From the NCBI GenBank assembly GCA_002069015.1, contig MWBL01000004.1:1-64000 (forward strand): 64,000 nt of DNA, in the 5' to 3' direction. Both the position numbers and the translations under genes were made by a program. The notes under the pieces were generated by a model. That model was not told the origin of the DNA and made no database searches. It saw nothing but the letters and a program-made list of their open reading frames with translations. This stretch comes from Firmicutes bacterium ADurb.Bin300 (GTDB taxonomy: Bacteria; Bacillota; Clostridia; Oscillospirales; Acutalibacteraceae). Of the stretch, positions 24,886 to 34,348 are shown piece after piece; the stretch's first letter is position 1; each line of letters starts with the position of its first letter.

Positions 24886-25587
24886 TTGCTGAAGGTAAAC
24901 GATATCAACGTATATTACGGTCCTATTCACGCGATACAGGGAATTTCCTTTGAGGTAAATGAAGGCGAAATCGTTTCCCTGATAGGCGCTAACGGCGCAG
25001 GCAAGTCCACCGTTCTGCGAACCATATCAGGTCTTTTGAGACCTAAAACCGGCGACGTCAGCTTTATGGGTCAAAAAATCAATACGACGGCGCCACATGC
25101 TATCGTACGTTTGGGTATCGCCCATATCCCGGAGGGACGGCGGATTTTTCTTCGGATGACCGTTGAGGAAAATCTCGAAATGGGTGCTTTCACTCAGCCC
25201 ACCTCATCGATAGCCAACTCACTGGAAAAGGTATACCTGCAGTTTCCGCGTCTTAAGGAACGCCGCAAGCAGATAGCAGGCACTCTCTCAGGCGGGGAGC
25301 AGCAAATGCTTGCGATGAGCCGCGGGCTTATGAGCAACCCGAAGCTGATGATGCTCGATGAGCCTTCCATGGGACTGTCGCCCATATTGGTGCAACAGGT
25401 ATTTGATATTATAAAAGAGCTGCACGAAAGCGGCACGACCATCCTGTTAGTTGAGCAAAATGCCCGGATGGCTTTATCCATAACCGACCGCGCGTATGTC
25501 TTGGAAACGGGTAAAATTACATTAACAGGCACAGGCGAAGAATTGGCGCAAAGCGACGATGTGCGGAAAGCTTATCTGGTAGATTAA
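24886..25587 (+). CDS. livF: Branched-chain amino acid ABC transporter ATP-binding protein LivF
   Basis: The 233-residue ATPase has Walker A GANGAGKST, the LivF-typical HIPEGRRIFLRMTVEENLEMGA, signature LSGGEQQMLAMSRGL, Walker B LMMLDEPSMGLSP and LVEQNA (Q-type switch typical of LivF). It begins at TTG 24886 with AAGGAGG upstream. It is the last gene of the operon; a bidirectional terminator follows at 25726. Confidence 0.94.
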   Translation: MLKVNDINVYYGPIHAIQGISFEVNEGEIVSLIGANGAGKSTVLRTISGLLRPKTGDVSFMGQKINTTAPHAIVRLGIAHIPEGRRIFLRMTVEENLEMGAFTQPTSSIANSLEKVYLQFPRLKERRKQIAGTLSGGEQQMLAMSRGLMSNPKLMMLDEPSMGLSPILVQQVFDIIKELHESGTTILLVEQNARMALSITDRAYVLETGKITLTGTGEELAQSDDVRKAYLVD

Positions 25588-25725
25588 ATTTCCTATGTAT
25601 ATGTAAACCTCAAAAGTGTAAATGTACTTTTGACTCAAGTAAACACCACATTAGGGTATGAAGTTAAGAAATCCAAGGTAAGAACCCATATAAGACCTAT
25701 AAAATATAAAACGAGGTCAGCAATA

Positions 25726-25765
25726 AACAAAAATCCTGTCGAGCTATCGGCAGGGCTTTTGTTTT
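25726..25765. terminator. Bidirectional terminator after the liv operon
   Basis: AACAAAAATCCTGTCGA pairs with TCGGCAGGGCTTTTGTT, loop GCTA. Sequence and flanks closely match the terminator at 20488-20531, so near-identical terminators bracket the liv operon. Confidence 0.8.
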
Positions 25766-25812
25766 GTATTTTTCAAGAAACTTATCAAGAATTTCGGACA
25801 GATAAAAGAGTG

Positions 25813-25978
25813 AAAAATAACAACAGCATAAAGAGCGTTACGATTGTAAGAATGAAGGCGCCTTGTTGCGGCGGTATGGTAAAGCGCGGCTGTTAAGGCG
25901 CTTCAAAACAGCGGTAAATTCATTCCCTGGCATGTAGTCACAATATCAACAGACGGTGAAACAGCAGAGGAAACATAG
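25813..25978 (+). pseudogene. Remnant of an iron-sulfur (4Fe-4S dicluster type) protein C-terminus
   Basis: One frame reads NNNSIKSVTIVRMKAPCCGGMVK (in part) before a stop at 25894; the +1 frame continues AVKALQNSGKFIPWHVVTISTDGE to a stop at 25976. Together they look like the C-terminal part of a clostridial ferredoxin-like protein in which VxxVxMxVPCCxG is followed by a lysine-rich helix and a final strand. A one-base shift and loss of the N-terminal cluster domain make it non-functional. Confidence 0.6.
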
Positions 25979-26301
25979 ACCATTCCGTTATCACTTTCGG
26001 TAATGTATTTTGAGGATACTTTATTAGCTGAATTAATAATAAACTGCTTGTTAGAAAGAAAAATTCACGAAACAATTTCTCATCATTTAAGACCGCTTTG
26101 TCAATGTCTTTCACATAAGCAACCCCTTGATGGATTTATTATAGCATTACCAACTTTTTTACTCAAATAAATTCTATAATCGTATAAGGAGAAGTTCTTT
26201 GTTTAGGGAGTATGCTATTTACAAAAAACAATACTTATAGTAAAGTGTAAAAGGGGAAATATGATAATTTTTTCAACAACAAAAAAGGGAGAACAAGGTC
26301 T
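25979..26301. other. Gene-free stretch before the mannosidase
   Basis: AT-rich sequence with no convincing ORF on either strand. I see no clear terminator or riboswitch. The last bases carry AAAGGGAG before the mannosidase ATG. A promoter for that gene must lie here or just upstream, but no box pair stands out. Confidence 0.5.
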
Positions 26302-29088
26302 ATGAATTTACAAGACAAAGTTCAAATTCTGTCAAAAAAAGCAACCACTTACTGGGAAAGGCGAGTATGTGCCGAGCTTGCCTATGCATACTCCCTTTCA
26401 AAGATAAACGGCGGACTAAACGAGGGTCTGATTAAAAATGCGGCAGATATGCTTCTTGAGCAGATTGAAACAGAAGGAGCCGTTACGAACTCCCTGGCAA
26501 AAAATGCGGAAACGGTGCTTTTACCCCTTGGTGAGGCGGCGAAGAAGTACAGGGTTCACTGCGTCTCCCACGCTCACATTGATATGAATTGGATGTGGGG
26601 CTTTCATGAGACTGTGGCGGTGACTGTCGATACATTCCGAACGATGCTTGATTTATTGGCGGAATATCCCGAATTCAAGTTTTCTCAATCTCAGGCGTCT
26701 ACTTATAAAATTATTGAGGAGTACTATCCCGAAATGCTTCGGGAAATAAGAAAATATGTACACGAGGGCCGCTGGGAAATTGCCGCTTCGACATGGGTTG
26801 AGGCAGATAAAAATATGCCCTGCGGTGAATCCATGTGCCGTCATATCCTGTATACAAAAAAATATCTTTCAAAGCTTTTCGATGTTTCACCGGATTCAAT
26901 CAGAATAGATTTTGAGCCGGACACGTTCGGTCACAATATAAGCGTGCCGGAGGTGCTATCAAAGGGCACAGTAGATTATTATTATCATTGCCGCGGCAAC
27001 GACGGAACAAGTATCTACCGCTGGAAGGCGAGAAGCGGAAGGAAGGTGCTTGTCTATTGTGACCCGAAATGGTATAACGATACTATAACAGAAGGGAATT
27101 TCACACAGGCGCCTGCGTTTTGCGATAAATATAAAACAGGTGTTATGCTGAATGTGTACGGAGTAGGCGACCATGGAGGAGGGCCTACAAGACGGGACAT
27201 AGAGCGTATTAGGGACTACTGTTCCTGGCCGGTATTTCCCGAAATTAAATTCAGCACATACGCCGAATTTTTTGCAGAGCTACGTGCGTATTCCGATAAT
27301 TTCCCCGAGCTTGAGGGTGAACAGAATTTTATATTTACCGGGTGCTATACCTCACAAAGCCGCATAAAGGCGGCTAACCGCTTATCCGAGCTAAGACTTA
27401 AGGATGCGGAGATGCTTTGCGCCGCCGCAAGGATGTTTGGAGAGCCTGACCGTAAGGCGGATTTTGAAAAGGCCTGGGTAAAAACTCTTTTCAATCAATT
27501 CCACGATATTTTGACGGGTTCGGGCGTAATCGAAACGCGTGAATACGCCATGGGCAGATTTCAAGAGGCTCTTGCCGCCGCGAATACATATGCCTCGTCG
27601 GCAATGCGCACAATCGCGGCAAATATTGATACATCCGAAATTGAGGTGGGAAGCGAAGAAGCCGAAAGCATCTCGGTTGGAGCGGGAGTCGGCTATAATG
27701 TTGGATATAACGATTCCTACGGCTTGCCGAAAGCCGAGCGCACAGGCACAAAAAACCGTATTTATAACTTTTTTAACAGGACGCAATATGATTATGACGG
27801 CGTGGCGGAGATTGTCGTTTGGGATTGGGATTGCGATATAAAACGAGCGCTTGTTAAGGCGTGGGATGGGAACGCTACGCAATGCAAGGTGCTCAAGGAA
27901 AAGGAAAGCTATTGGGGGCATCATTACAGCAAGCTGGCAGTTAAGATAAAAGTACCTGCTTTTGGCTATTCAACTTACGTTCTTAACGAAGCGCCGAGCG
28001 TATACAGCCCATTATTAATCAAAAATGAACCGCGTCGGGATTACATAACGAACGATCCGATGGTTCTTGAAAACGACAAGATAATAGCCCGATTTTGCGG
28101 CAGAACGGCACAGCTTATCGAGCTTATTGATAAGGAGGAGGGAAGGCGCGTTATTGACGCTCCTTCGGCTTTTTTCAGATTTATTATAGAAAGCCCCGTT
28201 TATGGAATGACCTCTTGGAGGGTAGGACCTTATATGAGCGTTCAAAACCTGAATGAAACAAGGAATGTTCGTATATCAAATGTTGACCGAGGCGGAATTG
28301 TAAAAGGTTTTAAATACGAACTTTCATTCGGCGAGCGTTCGACGTTGAGCGTCGGGGTTAGCTTAAAGGATGGCAGCGGTCTTATTGAATTCGAGGTTTC
28401 GGCAGACTTTCATGAGACGGGAAGCAAAGAAAAAGGTGTGCCGCAGCTTTGCTTTACCGCTCCTTTGGCTTATGAAGCGGTATCATACAGATACGATATT
28501 CCTTTCGGAACCGTCGACCGAAAAAGTCTTGATATGGATGTGCCCGCAAATTCGTTTATGTGTGCTCTGCCGCAGCAAGGATGCGCGGCATTGCTCGTAA
28601 CCGATACAAAATACGGCTATCGCGGTTGCGGAAATGCTGTTTCTGTCAACCTTATCAGGGGCAGCTATGACCCTGACCCTTACCCGGAATACGGCATTCA
28701 TAAAATCAGAATAGGCTTCGGAATTATTAAATCCGCCGAAAATAACGAGTGCTTCAAAGCCTCACAGGAGTTTTGTATCCCGCCCGAGGCTCTTTGTGTC
28801 AAAAAGAACAAGTCCGGTGTGCTTCCGCTAAGCGGCAGCTTTATGAAGCTTTCGGGAGCAAAGCTTGAGAGTATAAAAAATGCCGAAAATACGAACGGGC
28901 TTATTTTCAGGCTCTCAGACATAAAGGGAGAGGGCGGAGAATACGGGATTTCTTTCAGGAAGCCTCCTAAACGAGCTTTTCTTTGCGACATAAACGAGAA
29001 GCGCCTTGAAGAACTGCCTGTTGAAGAAACGGGCGTGAAGGGGGATATCGCTCCGTTTGCGGTTTCTACGATTGAAATATGCTTTTGA
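26302..29088 (+). CDS. Alpha-mannosidase, glycoside hydrolase family 38
   Basis: The 928-residue protein is a GH38 retaining alpha-mannosidase. Zn and catalytic features are visible: CVSHAHIDMNWMWG (HxD metal ligands) near residue 93, WVEADKNMPCGESMCRH, and FEPDTFGHN around 212 with the nucleophile Asp. HDILTGSGV near 400 is another metal ligand region. A C-terminal beta-rich domain follows. There is no signal peptide, so it acts in the cytoplasm on imported mannosides or N-glycan fragments. The next gene, a PI-PLC-like protein, starts 14 bases after its stop, suggesting one operon. No mannoside transporter lies beside it. Confidence 0.92.
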   Translation: MNLQDKVQILSKKATTYWERRVCAELAYAYSLSKINGGLNEGLIKNAADMLLEQIETEGAVTNSLAKNAETVLLPLGEAAKKYRVHCVSHAHIDMNWMWGFHETVAVTVDTFRTMLDLLAEYPEFKFSQSQASTYKIIEEYYPEMLREIRKYVHEGRWEIAASTWVEADKNMPCGESMCRHILYTKKYLSKLFDVSPDSIRIDFEPDTFGHNISVPEVLSKGTVDYYYHCRGNDGTSIYRWKARSGRKVLVYCDPKWYNDTITEGNFTQAPAFCDKYKTGVMLNVYGVGDHGGGPTRRDIERIRDYCSWPVFPEIKFSTYAEFFAELRAYSDNFPELEGEQNFIFTGCYTSQSRIKAANRLSELRLKDAEMLCAAARMFGEPDRKADFEKAWVKTLFNQFHDILTGSGVIETREYAMGRFQEALAAANTYASSAMRTIAANIDTSEIEVGSEEAESISVGAGVGYNVGYNDSYGLPKAERTGTKNRIYNFFNRTQYDYDGVAEIVVWDWDCDIKRALVKAWDGNATQCKVLKEKESYWGHHYSKLAVKIKVPAFGYSTYVLNEAPSVYSPLLIKNEPRRDYITNDPMVLENDKIIARFCGRTAQLIELIDKEEGRRVIDAPSAFFRFIIESPVYGMTSWRVGPYMSVQNLNETRNVRISNVDRGGIVKGFKYELSFGERSTLSVGVSLKDGSGLIEFEVSADFHETGSKEKGVPQLCFTAPLAYEAVSYRYDIPFGTVDRKSLDMDVPANSFMCALPQQGCAALLVTDTKYGYRGCGNAVSVNLIRGSYDPDPYPEYGIHKIRIGFGIIKSAENNECFKASQEFCIPPEALCVKKNKSGVLPLSGSFMKLSGAKLESIKNAENTNGLIFRLSDIKGEGGEYGISFRKPPKRAFLCDINEKRLEELPVEETGVKGDIAPFAVSTIEICF

Positions 29089-29102
29089 CAGGGGAGACTG
29101 AT

Positions 29103-29975
29103 GTGACTAAGCGATGGATGAGGACAATTGACGGACAAAAGCCCATTTCATTAATAAACATACCCGGTACTCATAACAGCGCGACAAGGTACATCCCTTT
29201 TCGCTATTTATGCAGATGCCAGGACAAGAGCATCACAGAGCAGCTTGTGTTGGGCGTGAGATATCTTGATTTAAGAATCGAGCTTTACAAGGGTGGACTT
29301 AAGCTTGTGCATTCGGTTATAGACTGCAGACCCGGGCCGTTGTCCTTTAAGAAACTGTGGCTTGAGGACATAGTTGAGGAATGCGCCTGCTTTGTACGCG
29401 AAAATCCGTCTGAAACGGTTATTATGAACTTTCAGACGGATGACGGCAAGGATTTAACGGGCACGAGTGATGTTTTATACGAAAAGTATATTCTTAAAGG
29501 TCCGGGCTTATGGTTTACCGAAAACAGGATTCCATTTCTTGATGAATGCAGGGGAAAGCTGATTTTTGCAAGGCGCACTCCTCCCCCGGGGAAGCTTATG
29601 CTTGAAGACAGGATTTCGGGAATTAATTTTTTTGAAAGTCGCAGTGAAGAAAAAAATCAAAGGCTTATTCGCTCTCTTGAGAGCGGAGATGTTCTCTTTA
29701 AGGCATTTATACAGGATGATTATTTCGTACCGCCCAAAAAAAAGTGGTTTGATTTTGTTTTACCGTGTCTTGACGAGCAAAGGGCAAGCGAAACATCGAT
29801 ATTAATAAACCACTTGAGCGCCAACAACGGCTTTAACTCTCCAAAAATAACAGCCCGCTATGTAAATAAAAGATTTCTTCGATACGAGCTTAAAAAAGGC
29901 GAGATGTACGGAATAATCTGTGCCGATTATATTACACGGCAGATTTCTGAAAAGATAATAAACAGCAACGAGTGA
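29103..29975 (+). CDS. Phosphatidylinositol-specific phospholipase C-like (PI-PLC X domain) protein
   Basis: The 290-residue protein has the PI-PLC X-domain core: INIPGTHNSATR with the first catalytic His, SITEQLVLGVRYLDLRIEL, and LKLVHSVIDC with the second His. It then has FVRENPSETVIMNFQ and a late INHLSANNG. Length matches bacterial PI-PLC. Family members cleave phosphatidylinositol or its glycan anchors by an internal-cyclisation mechanism. Known bacterial enzymes are secreted, yet this one shows no signal peptide, so its location and substrate are open. I chose GTG 29103 because GGGGAG lies just upstream; an ATG at 29079 overlaps the mannosidase. Coupling to a mannosidase suggests work on mannosyl-inositol compounds. 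Confidence 0.85.
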   Translation: MTKRWMRTIDGQKPISLINIPGTHNSATRYIPFRYLCRCQDKSITEQLVLGVRYLDLRIELYKGGLKLVHSVIDCRPGPLSFKKLWLEDIVEECACFVRENPSETVIMNFQTDDGKDLTGTSDVLYEKYILKGPGLWFTENRIPFLDECRGKLIFARRTPPPGKLMLEDRISGINFFESRSEEKNQRLIRSLESGDVLFKAFIQDDYFVPPKKKWFDFVLPCLDEQRASETSILINHLSANNGFNSPKITARYVNKRFLRYELKKGEMYGIICADYITRQISEKIINSNE

Positions 29976-30014
29976 GCGTAGAAAAATATTATGGAAATAC
30001 ACTTCAAAATGTGA

Positions 30015-30020
30015 TATAAT
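30015..30020 (+). promoter_or_regulatory. Likely -10 box for purB
   Basis: GTGATATAAT gives a TATAAT 31 bases before the purB start, preceded by TG two bases away. The -35 region (TGGAAA near 29992) is weak, so the assignment is tentative. Confidence 0.4.
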
Positions 30021-30051
30021 TTCGATATAAAGTTCAATCAGGGGTGTTTTT

Positions 30052-31488
30052 ATGGATGAGGAAAGAAATCGCTATATATCGCCTTTTTCCGCACGATATG
30101 CAAGTGACGAAATGCAGTATATATTCTCCGATAATTTTAAGTTTTCCACATGGCGAAAGCTGTGGGTCTCTCTTGCGAAAGCTGAAAGGCAGATGGGGCT
30201 TGATATAACACAGCAGCAAATAAACTCCCTCGGCGAGCATATATATGATATAGATTATGAAACGGTAAAAGAGCGAGAGTCACAGGTCCGCCACGATGTT
30301 ATGGCCCATATTTATGCATATGCAAAGACCTGTCCGGATGCCGCAGGTATAATACACTTAGGGGCGACTTCCTGCTTTGTGGGCGATAACACAGATATTA
30401 TTATCCTGCGCGAGGCAACCTTGATAATTATAAAAAAGCTTTTACAGGTAATAAAGAATTTGACCGAATTTGCGGAAAAACACAAGAAGCTTCCCTGCCT
30501 TGCGTATACGCACCTTCAGCCTGCCCAGCTTACAACGGTTGGCAAGCGGGCGACGCTTTGGATATATGAGCTTTGCTCGGATATAGAGCAGGCGGAGTAT
30601 TTACTCTCAAATCTGAAGCTGCTCGGCTCAAAGGGTACAACAGGCACTCAGGCAAGCTTTATGGAGCTTTTTGAAGGCGATGAGGAAAAGGTTCAAAGAC
30701 TCGAAGAGCTTATCGCAAACGATATGGGCTTTTCCGGGTGCGTTGAGGTTTCAGGTCAGACCTACTCAAGGAAAACGGACGCATTTTTTCTGAATATGCT
30801 TTCGGGCATAGCCCAAAGTGCATACAAGTTCGCGGGAGATTTGAGGATTTTGCAGGCGTTCGAAGAAATGGAGGAGCCTTTTGAGAAAAATCAGATAGGG
30901 TCGTCCGCTATGCCCTATAAGCGCAATCCGATGAGGTGTGAAAGGATGTGTGCTCTTGCAAGGCATACCATAATTAATTCCCTGAATCCCGCTTTTACCT
31001 CCGCCACACAATGGTTTGAGCGCACTCTTGACGATTCCGCAAACAAGAGAATATCCGTGCCCGAGGCGTTTCTTGCTATCGATTCAATACTTGAGATATA
31101 TATGAATGTTTCAAAGGGGCTTGTCGTGTATGAGGAGGTAATAAAAAAACGCGTTAAGGAGAAGCTCCCGTTTATGGCAACCGAAAATATCCTTATGAGA
31201 GCCGTGAAAAAAGGTGCAAACAGGCAGGAGATTCATGAGAAAATACGCGTATACTCTCACGAGGCTGCGTTGGGCTCAAAGCTTCAGGGCAAAAATAACG
31301 ATTTACTTGACAAAATTGCCGAAGACAAGGATTTTATGCTCTCAAAGGATGAAATAAGCGAAACGCTTGACCCGTACTTGTATACCGGCAGAAGCGCCTC
31401 CCAGGTGACTTCCTTTATAAACAGGACAGTAACACCGCTTTTAAACAGGCTATATGAGGAAATAACGGTATCGGATTTAAAGATATAA
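30052..31488 (+). CDS. purB: Adenylosuccinate lyase
   Basis: PurB releases fumarate from SAICAR and from adenylosuccinate in purine synthesis. The 478-residue protein has the superfamily signature GSSAMPYKRNPMRCERM around residue 285, IHLGATSCFVGDNTDI (catalytic His region) near 100, YTHLQPAQLTTVGKR around 160 and GTTGTQASF. Length is that of the longer, animal-like PurB seen in many clostridia. GGGGTG lies before ATG 30052. It is followed after 18 bases by an esterase gene with which it may be co-transcribed. Confidence 0.95.
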   Translation: MDEERNRYISPFSARYASDEMQYIFSDNFKFSTWRKLWVSLAKAERQMGLDITQQQINSLGEHIYDIDYETVKERESQVRHDVMAHIYAYAKTCPDAAGIIHLGATSCFVGDNTDIIILREATLIIIKKLLQVIKNLTEFAEKHKKLPCLAYTHLQPAQLTTVGKRATLWIYELCSDIEQAEYLLSNLKLLGSKGTTGTQASFMELFEGDEEKVQRLEELIANDMGFSGCVEVSGQTYSRKTDAFFLNMLSGIAQSAYKFAGDLRILQAFEEMEEPFEKNQIGSSAMPYKRNPMRCERMCALARHTIINSLNPAFTSATQWFERTLDDSANKRISVPEAFLAIDSILEIYMNVSKGLVVYEEVIKKRVKEKLPFMATENILMRAVKKGANRQEIHEKIRVYSHEAALGSKLQGKNNDLLDKIAEDKDFMLSKDEISETLDPYLYTGRSASQVTSFINRTVTPLLNRLYEEITVSDLKI

Positions 31489-31506
31489 TAAAAAGGAGTT
31501 GATTTT

Positions 31507-32433
31507 ATGAGTATCCTTTTTAAATTATTTCAAAAACAGTGGAATAAAACAGAAAAAAAAGACGCACAACGCATAGCCTCACAGGAGACCGTACAGGGGA
31601 TTGAAGAGGTTACGGATATTGCATATATTGACGATGGGCTGCGCGGACATTTGCTGGATGTTTATTTTCCTCGAAAAGCTCAAGACAAGAAGCTCCCGGT
31701 TGTAATCGACATACACGGAGGCGGATGGATGTATGGCTATAAGGAACTGAACAAAAATTACAACCTTTACCTTTCAAGTTCGGGATATACGGTTTTCAGT
31801 TTAAGCTACCGTTTAGCGCCCGAGGTCTTTATGCCTGATCAGATAAAGGATATATTCGCGGCCCTTAAATGGATTGACGAGCATATGGATGAGTTTCCGT
31901 GTGACAGAAACAATGTGTATTTAACCGGAGATTCCGCGGGCGGACAGCTTGCCGGATATACTGCTGTAATATACAACAATCCTGTGTTGGAAAAGGCGTT
32001 CTGCGTAAGCGGTGCCGGCTTTAAGTTTAATGCCGTTGCTCTTATATGTCCCTTCTTTGATATGGCTAACAGGGGAATTACGGGGATATATTCAAGACCG
32101 ATGCTCGGACCCGGATTCAGAAAAAAAGAGTTTGCCAAATACCTGACCCTTAAAGCTTTGCTCAAAACAGGGGGAATGCCCCCGTGCTTCATTGTAAGCA
32201 GTACCGGGGACATCCTTACCAAAAGGTCTTCTAAAAAAGCGGCAAAGCTTTTCGCAAAATACGGGGTGACATATAAATTTATGTATTGGTCAAAATTTCA
32301 AGGGAAAAAGCTTGAACACGTTTTCCCCGTTACCTATCCCTATATGGAGGAAAGTGCAAGGACTACGCAAAGGATGTTTGATTTTTTTGATAAGTACTCC
32401 CGGGGAGAGGAAGACATTATAAAAGCTAAGTGA
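31507..32433 (+). CDS. Alpha/beta hydrolase, HSL-type carboxylesterase
   Basis: The 308-residue protein has the hormone-sensitive-lipase family oxyanion motif IDIHGGGWMYG around residue 71 and the nucleophile elbow GDSAGGQ around 138 (Ser in GDSAG). The C-terminal His is likely in EHVFPVTYP. It is predicted to hydrolyse short acyl esters. No signal peptide is present. Substrate is unknown. AAAGGAG lies 8 bases before ATG 31507. The stop is 6 bases from the converging heparinase-like gene with no hairpin terminator between them. Confidence 0.88.
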   Translation: MSILFKLFQKQWNKTEKKDAQRIASQETVQGIEEVTDIAYIDDGLRGHLLDVYFPRKAQDKKLPVVIDIHGGGWMYGYKELNKNYNLYLSSSGYTVFSLSYRLAPEVFMPDQIKDIFAALKWIDEHMDEFPCDRNNVYLTGDSAGGQLAGYTAVIYNNPVLEKAFCVSGAGFKFNAVALICPFFDMANRGITGIYSRPMLGPGFRKKEFAKYLTLKALLKTGGMPPCFIVSSTGDILTKRSSKKAAKLFAKYGVTYKFMYWSKFQGKKLEHVFPVTYPYMEESARTTQRMFDFFDKYSRGEEDIIKAK

Positions 32434-32439
32434 ACCTCC

Positions 32440-34257
32440 TTATTTAATAACAAAAACGTATTTTCCTCCCGGAGTGTTTTCCTCGGTTAGGATTATTCTG
32501 AACAGCTTATCCCTTTTCCAGTCGCGCCTAAGGCCGTCGTCAAGAAGAGGGATTTCTTCTATTTCGGGAAGGAGAACAGGAGGAAAGCTTAAGGTGCGCC
32601 CCAAACACAGGGACAGCGAAGAGGCGTCTGTAATCTGAGGCTTGTCGCAAGTCATTAAACAAAATGAGATTTTGCCCTTTCCCTCTAACAGGATTTCATC
32701 GCAAACAAAAACGGTTTTTCCCGAAAGAGAAGCAGTCCTGACAAAGCTCTTGAGCATAGACTGACGGGGATAAGCCCTTGTCAGCTCAAAACGTATTGTT
32801 TGCTTTTCCTCATCATAAAAGGTGTTAGTCGCGCAAAACTGCCGCCCCTCTTTTTGTGATATCCCGTTTATTTCGGGAAGGTTGTGATAAGAGGACTGCA
32901 TGGTCCAAATTTTATAGCGGTTTTCGGAAAAGGTCTCCTTGCTGTATGTACCGACTCCCACATCAATAATTAAGGGCTCTGCGTCCGAGTAAACGACAAA
33001 ATTTCCAACATCGTTATGGTTATGGCTTTCATTATTATGCCCGCCTTTACCCGCAAGATAAAGACCCTTTCCCTCAATTTCATGCTCCCTGAAGGCAAAG
33101 ACGCATAAATCATTGAAGAATATGCTCTTTCGAGGCTTATATGCCTGTGTTTCGTCCTTGATGAAAAAAAGTTGTTTAATACTCCTGTAAGGGCAAGAGC
33201 CTCCTAAAACAGAAAGGTCGGTATTCTTACAACCCATGCAGCCAAAGGCATAAAGCTCCCTTGAGCCGATTCTTTTTCCGCAGCGTGCTATCATCGGATA
33301 GCTTGCACTGAGGCTCAGGTGAGTATCGGCAAACGGAAGAAAATGATTGCCTGAAATATGGGCGTTCATTATGTACTCGAAGATTTTTTTAACGAGAGGT
33401 ACGGAAAAGACATCAACCTTGCCTGCCGACATATCGTACAGTATTTCAAAACAGTCGAAAAGAGAGCCTCCCGCAACACTCCAATAGTTCGGTCCCTCAT
33501 CGCAGCCGCCGTCCGGCGCATAGCCTGCGGTAAAATTATCGAGATAGCGCATTGCTTTTTCAGCTATTTCCTCGCGCTCGGTTAGGTCTGTAACGCAAAA
33601 AGCAGCCGCGGTCAATACATTTGATATAATCCAAGGATTCCAATTGTTAACGGGAAAACGCTTTTCTCCCTTCCACCACAAATCGGGATTTTTAGAGAAC
33701 GGAGTGAAAATTCTTTTTCGAAGCTCATAAATAATTCTTTTTGAAATAACGGGAGTTACGCTGTCAAGCGCGGCTTTTCCGAAATAATAAACAACCGCAA
33801 GCAGCGCTCCCGTAGAGGCCGAAAACAAGTCAAGATTTTCAACCTTTCCCTCGTATTCATCGCAAAGACCGTAATTCTCCTTATTTAAGGTCTTCATGTG
33901 GGCAGGCACAATCCATGTCGTTTCCTCTAAAATATGCCAGACGCCTTCGGCGAGCTTATCGCTGAAATGCCCCTTATTCTCCGCATATTCGCCGAAAAGC
34001 AGGGTAAAAACCGCGTTGCGCCTATCGAAAAATATCTTTTCATATACGGAGCGGTTTCCGTCACGATAAAAACGCAAATAATCAATCGGGCTGAGCATTT
34101 CAAACGGCGTGTGCAAAGCCTGACGGGCATTATTTATCAGACTTTCCCGAATTTCGTCCGAAAGCTTTGACGAAGCTACATCCGAAAAGGGCAAAAAATC
34201 GTCATAAGAAAGAATATTACCCCGCGCCGTAATGGTTGATTCCTCAAAAACTCGCAT
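32440..34257 (-). CDS. Heparinase II/III-like polysaccharide lyase
   Basis: The 605-residue protein has the two-part layout of heparinase II/III proteins: an N-terminal alpha toroid (residues about 30-350, including GCDEGPNYWSVAGGSLFDCFE) and a C-terminal beta sandwich. The sandwich holds GGHNNESHNHNDVGNFVVY and DVGVGTYSKETFS, where the HNHND region binds metal. Family members cleave uronic-acid polysaccharides by beta-elimination. No signal peptide is seen, so it probably acts on imported oligosaccharides. AAAGGAG lies 9 bases before ATG 34257; a TTG two codons upstream is too close to it. Substrate cannot be told from sequence. Confidence 0.82.
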   Translation of the reverse strand: MRVFEESTITARGNILSYDDFLPFSDVASSKLSDEIRESLINNARQALHTPFEMLSPIDYLRFYRDGNRSVYEKIFFDRRNAVFTLLFGEYAENKGHFSDKLAEGVWHILEETTWIVPAHMKTLNKENYGLCDEYEGKVENLDLFSASTGALLAVVYYFGKAALDSVTPVISKRIIYELRKRIFTPFSKNPDLWWKGEKRFPVNNWNPWIISNVLTAAAFCVTDLTEREEIAEKAMRYLDNFTAGYAPDGGCDEGPNYWSVAGGSLFDCFEILYDMSAGKVDVFSVPLVKKIFEYIMNAHISGNHFLPFADTHLSLSASYPMIARCGKRIGSRELYAFGCMGCKNTDLSVLGGSCPYRSIKQLFFIKDETQAYKPRKSIFFNDLCVFAFREHEIEGKGLYLAGKGGHNNESHNHNDVGNFVVYSDAEPLIIDVGVGTYSKETFSENRYKIWTMQSSYHNLPEINGISQKEGRQFCATNTFYDEEKQTIRFELTRAYPRQSMLKSFVRTASLSGKTVFVCDEILLEGKGKISFCLMTCDKPQITDASSLSLCLGRTLSFPPVLLPEIEEIPLLDDGLRRDWKRDKLFRIILTEENTPGGKYVFVIK

Positions 34258-34348
34258 TGTCAATTACTCCTTTAATATTATTAATCATTTACAAATTGCG
34301 CCGTTTTGTTTATAATCATTTATAATAAGTATTTGATAGGTGGTAATT

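Noticed and set aside
25630..25896. 88-residue plus-strand ORF after livF as an intact gene
   Set aside because: It reads through the terminator hairpin; only its last part resembles a protein family and that part is frameshifted.
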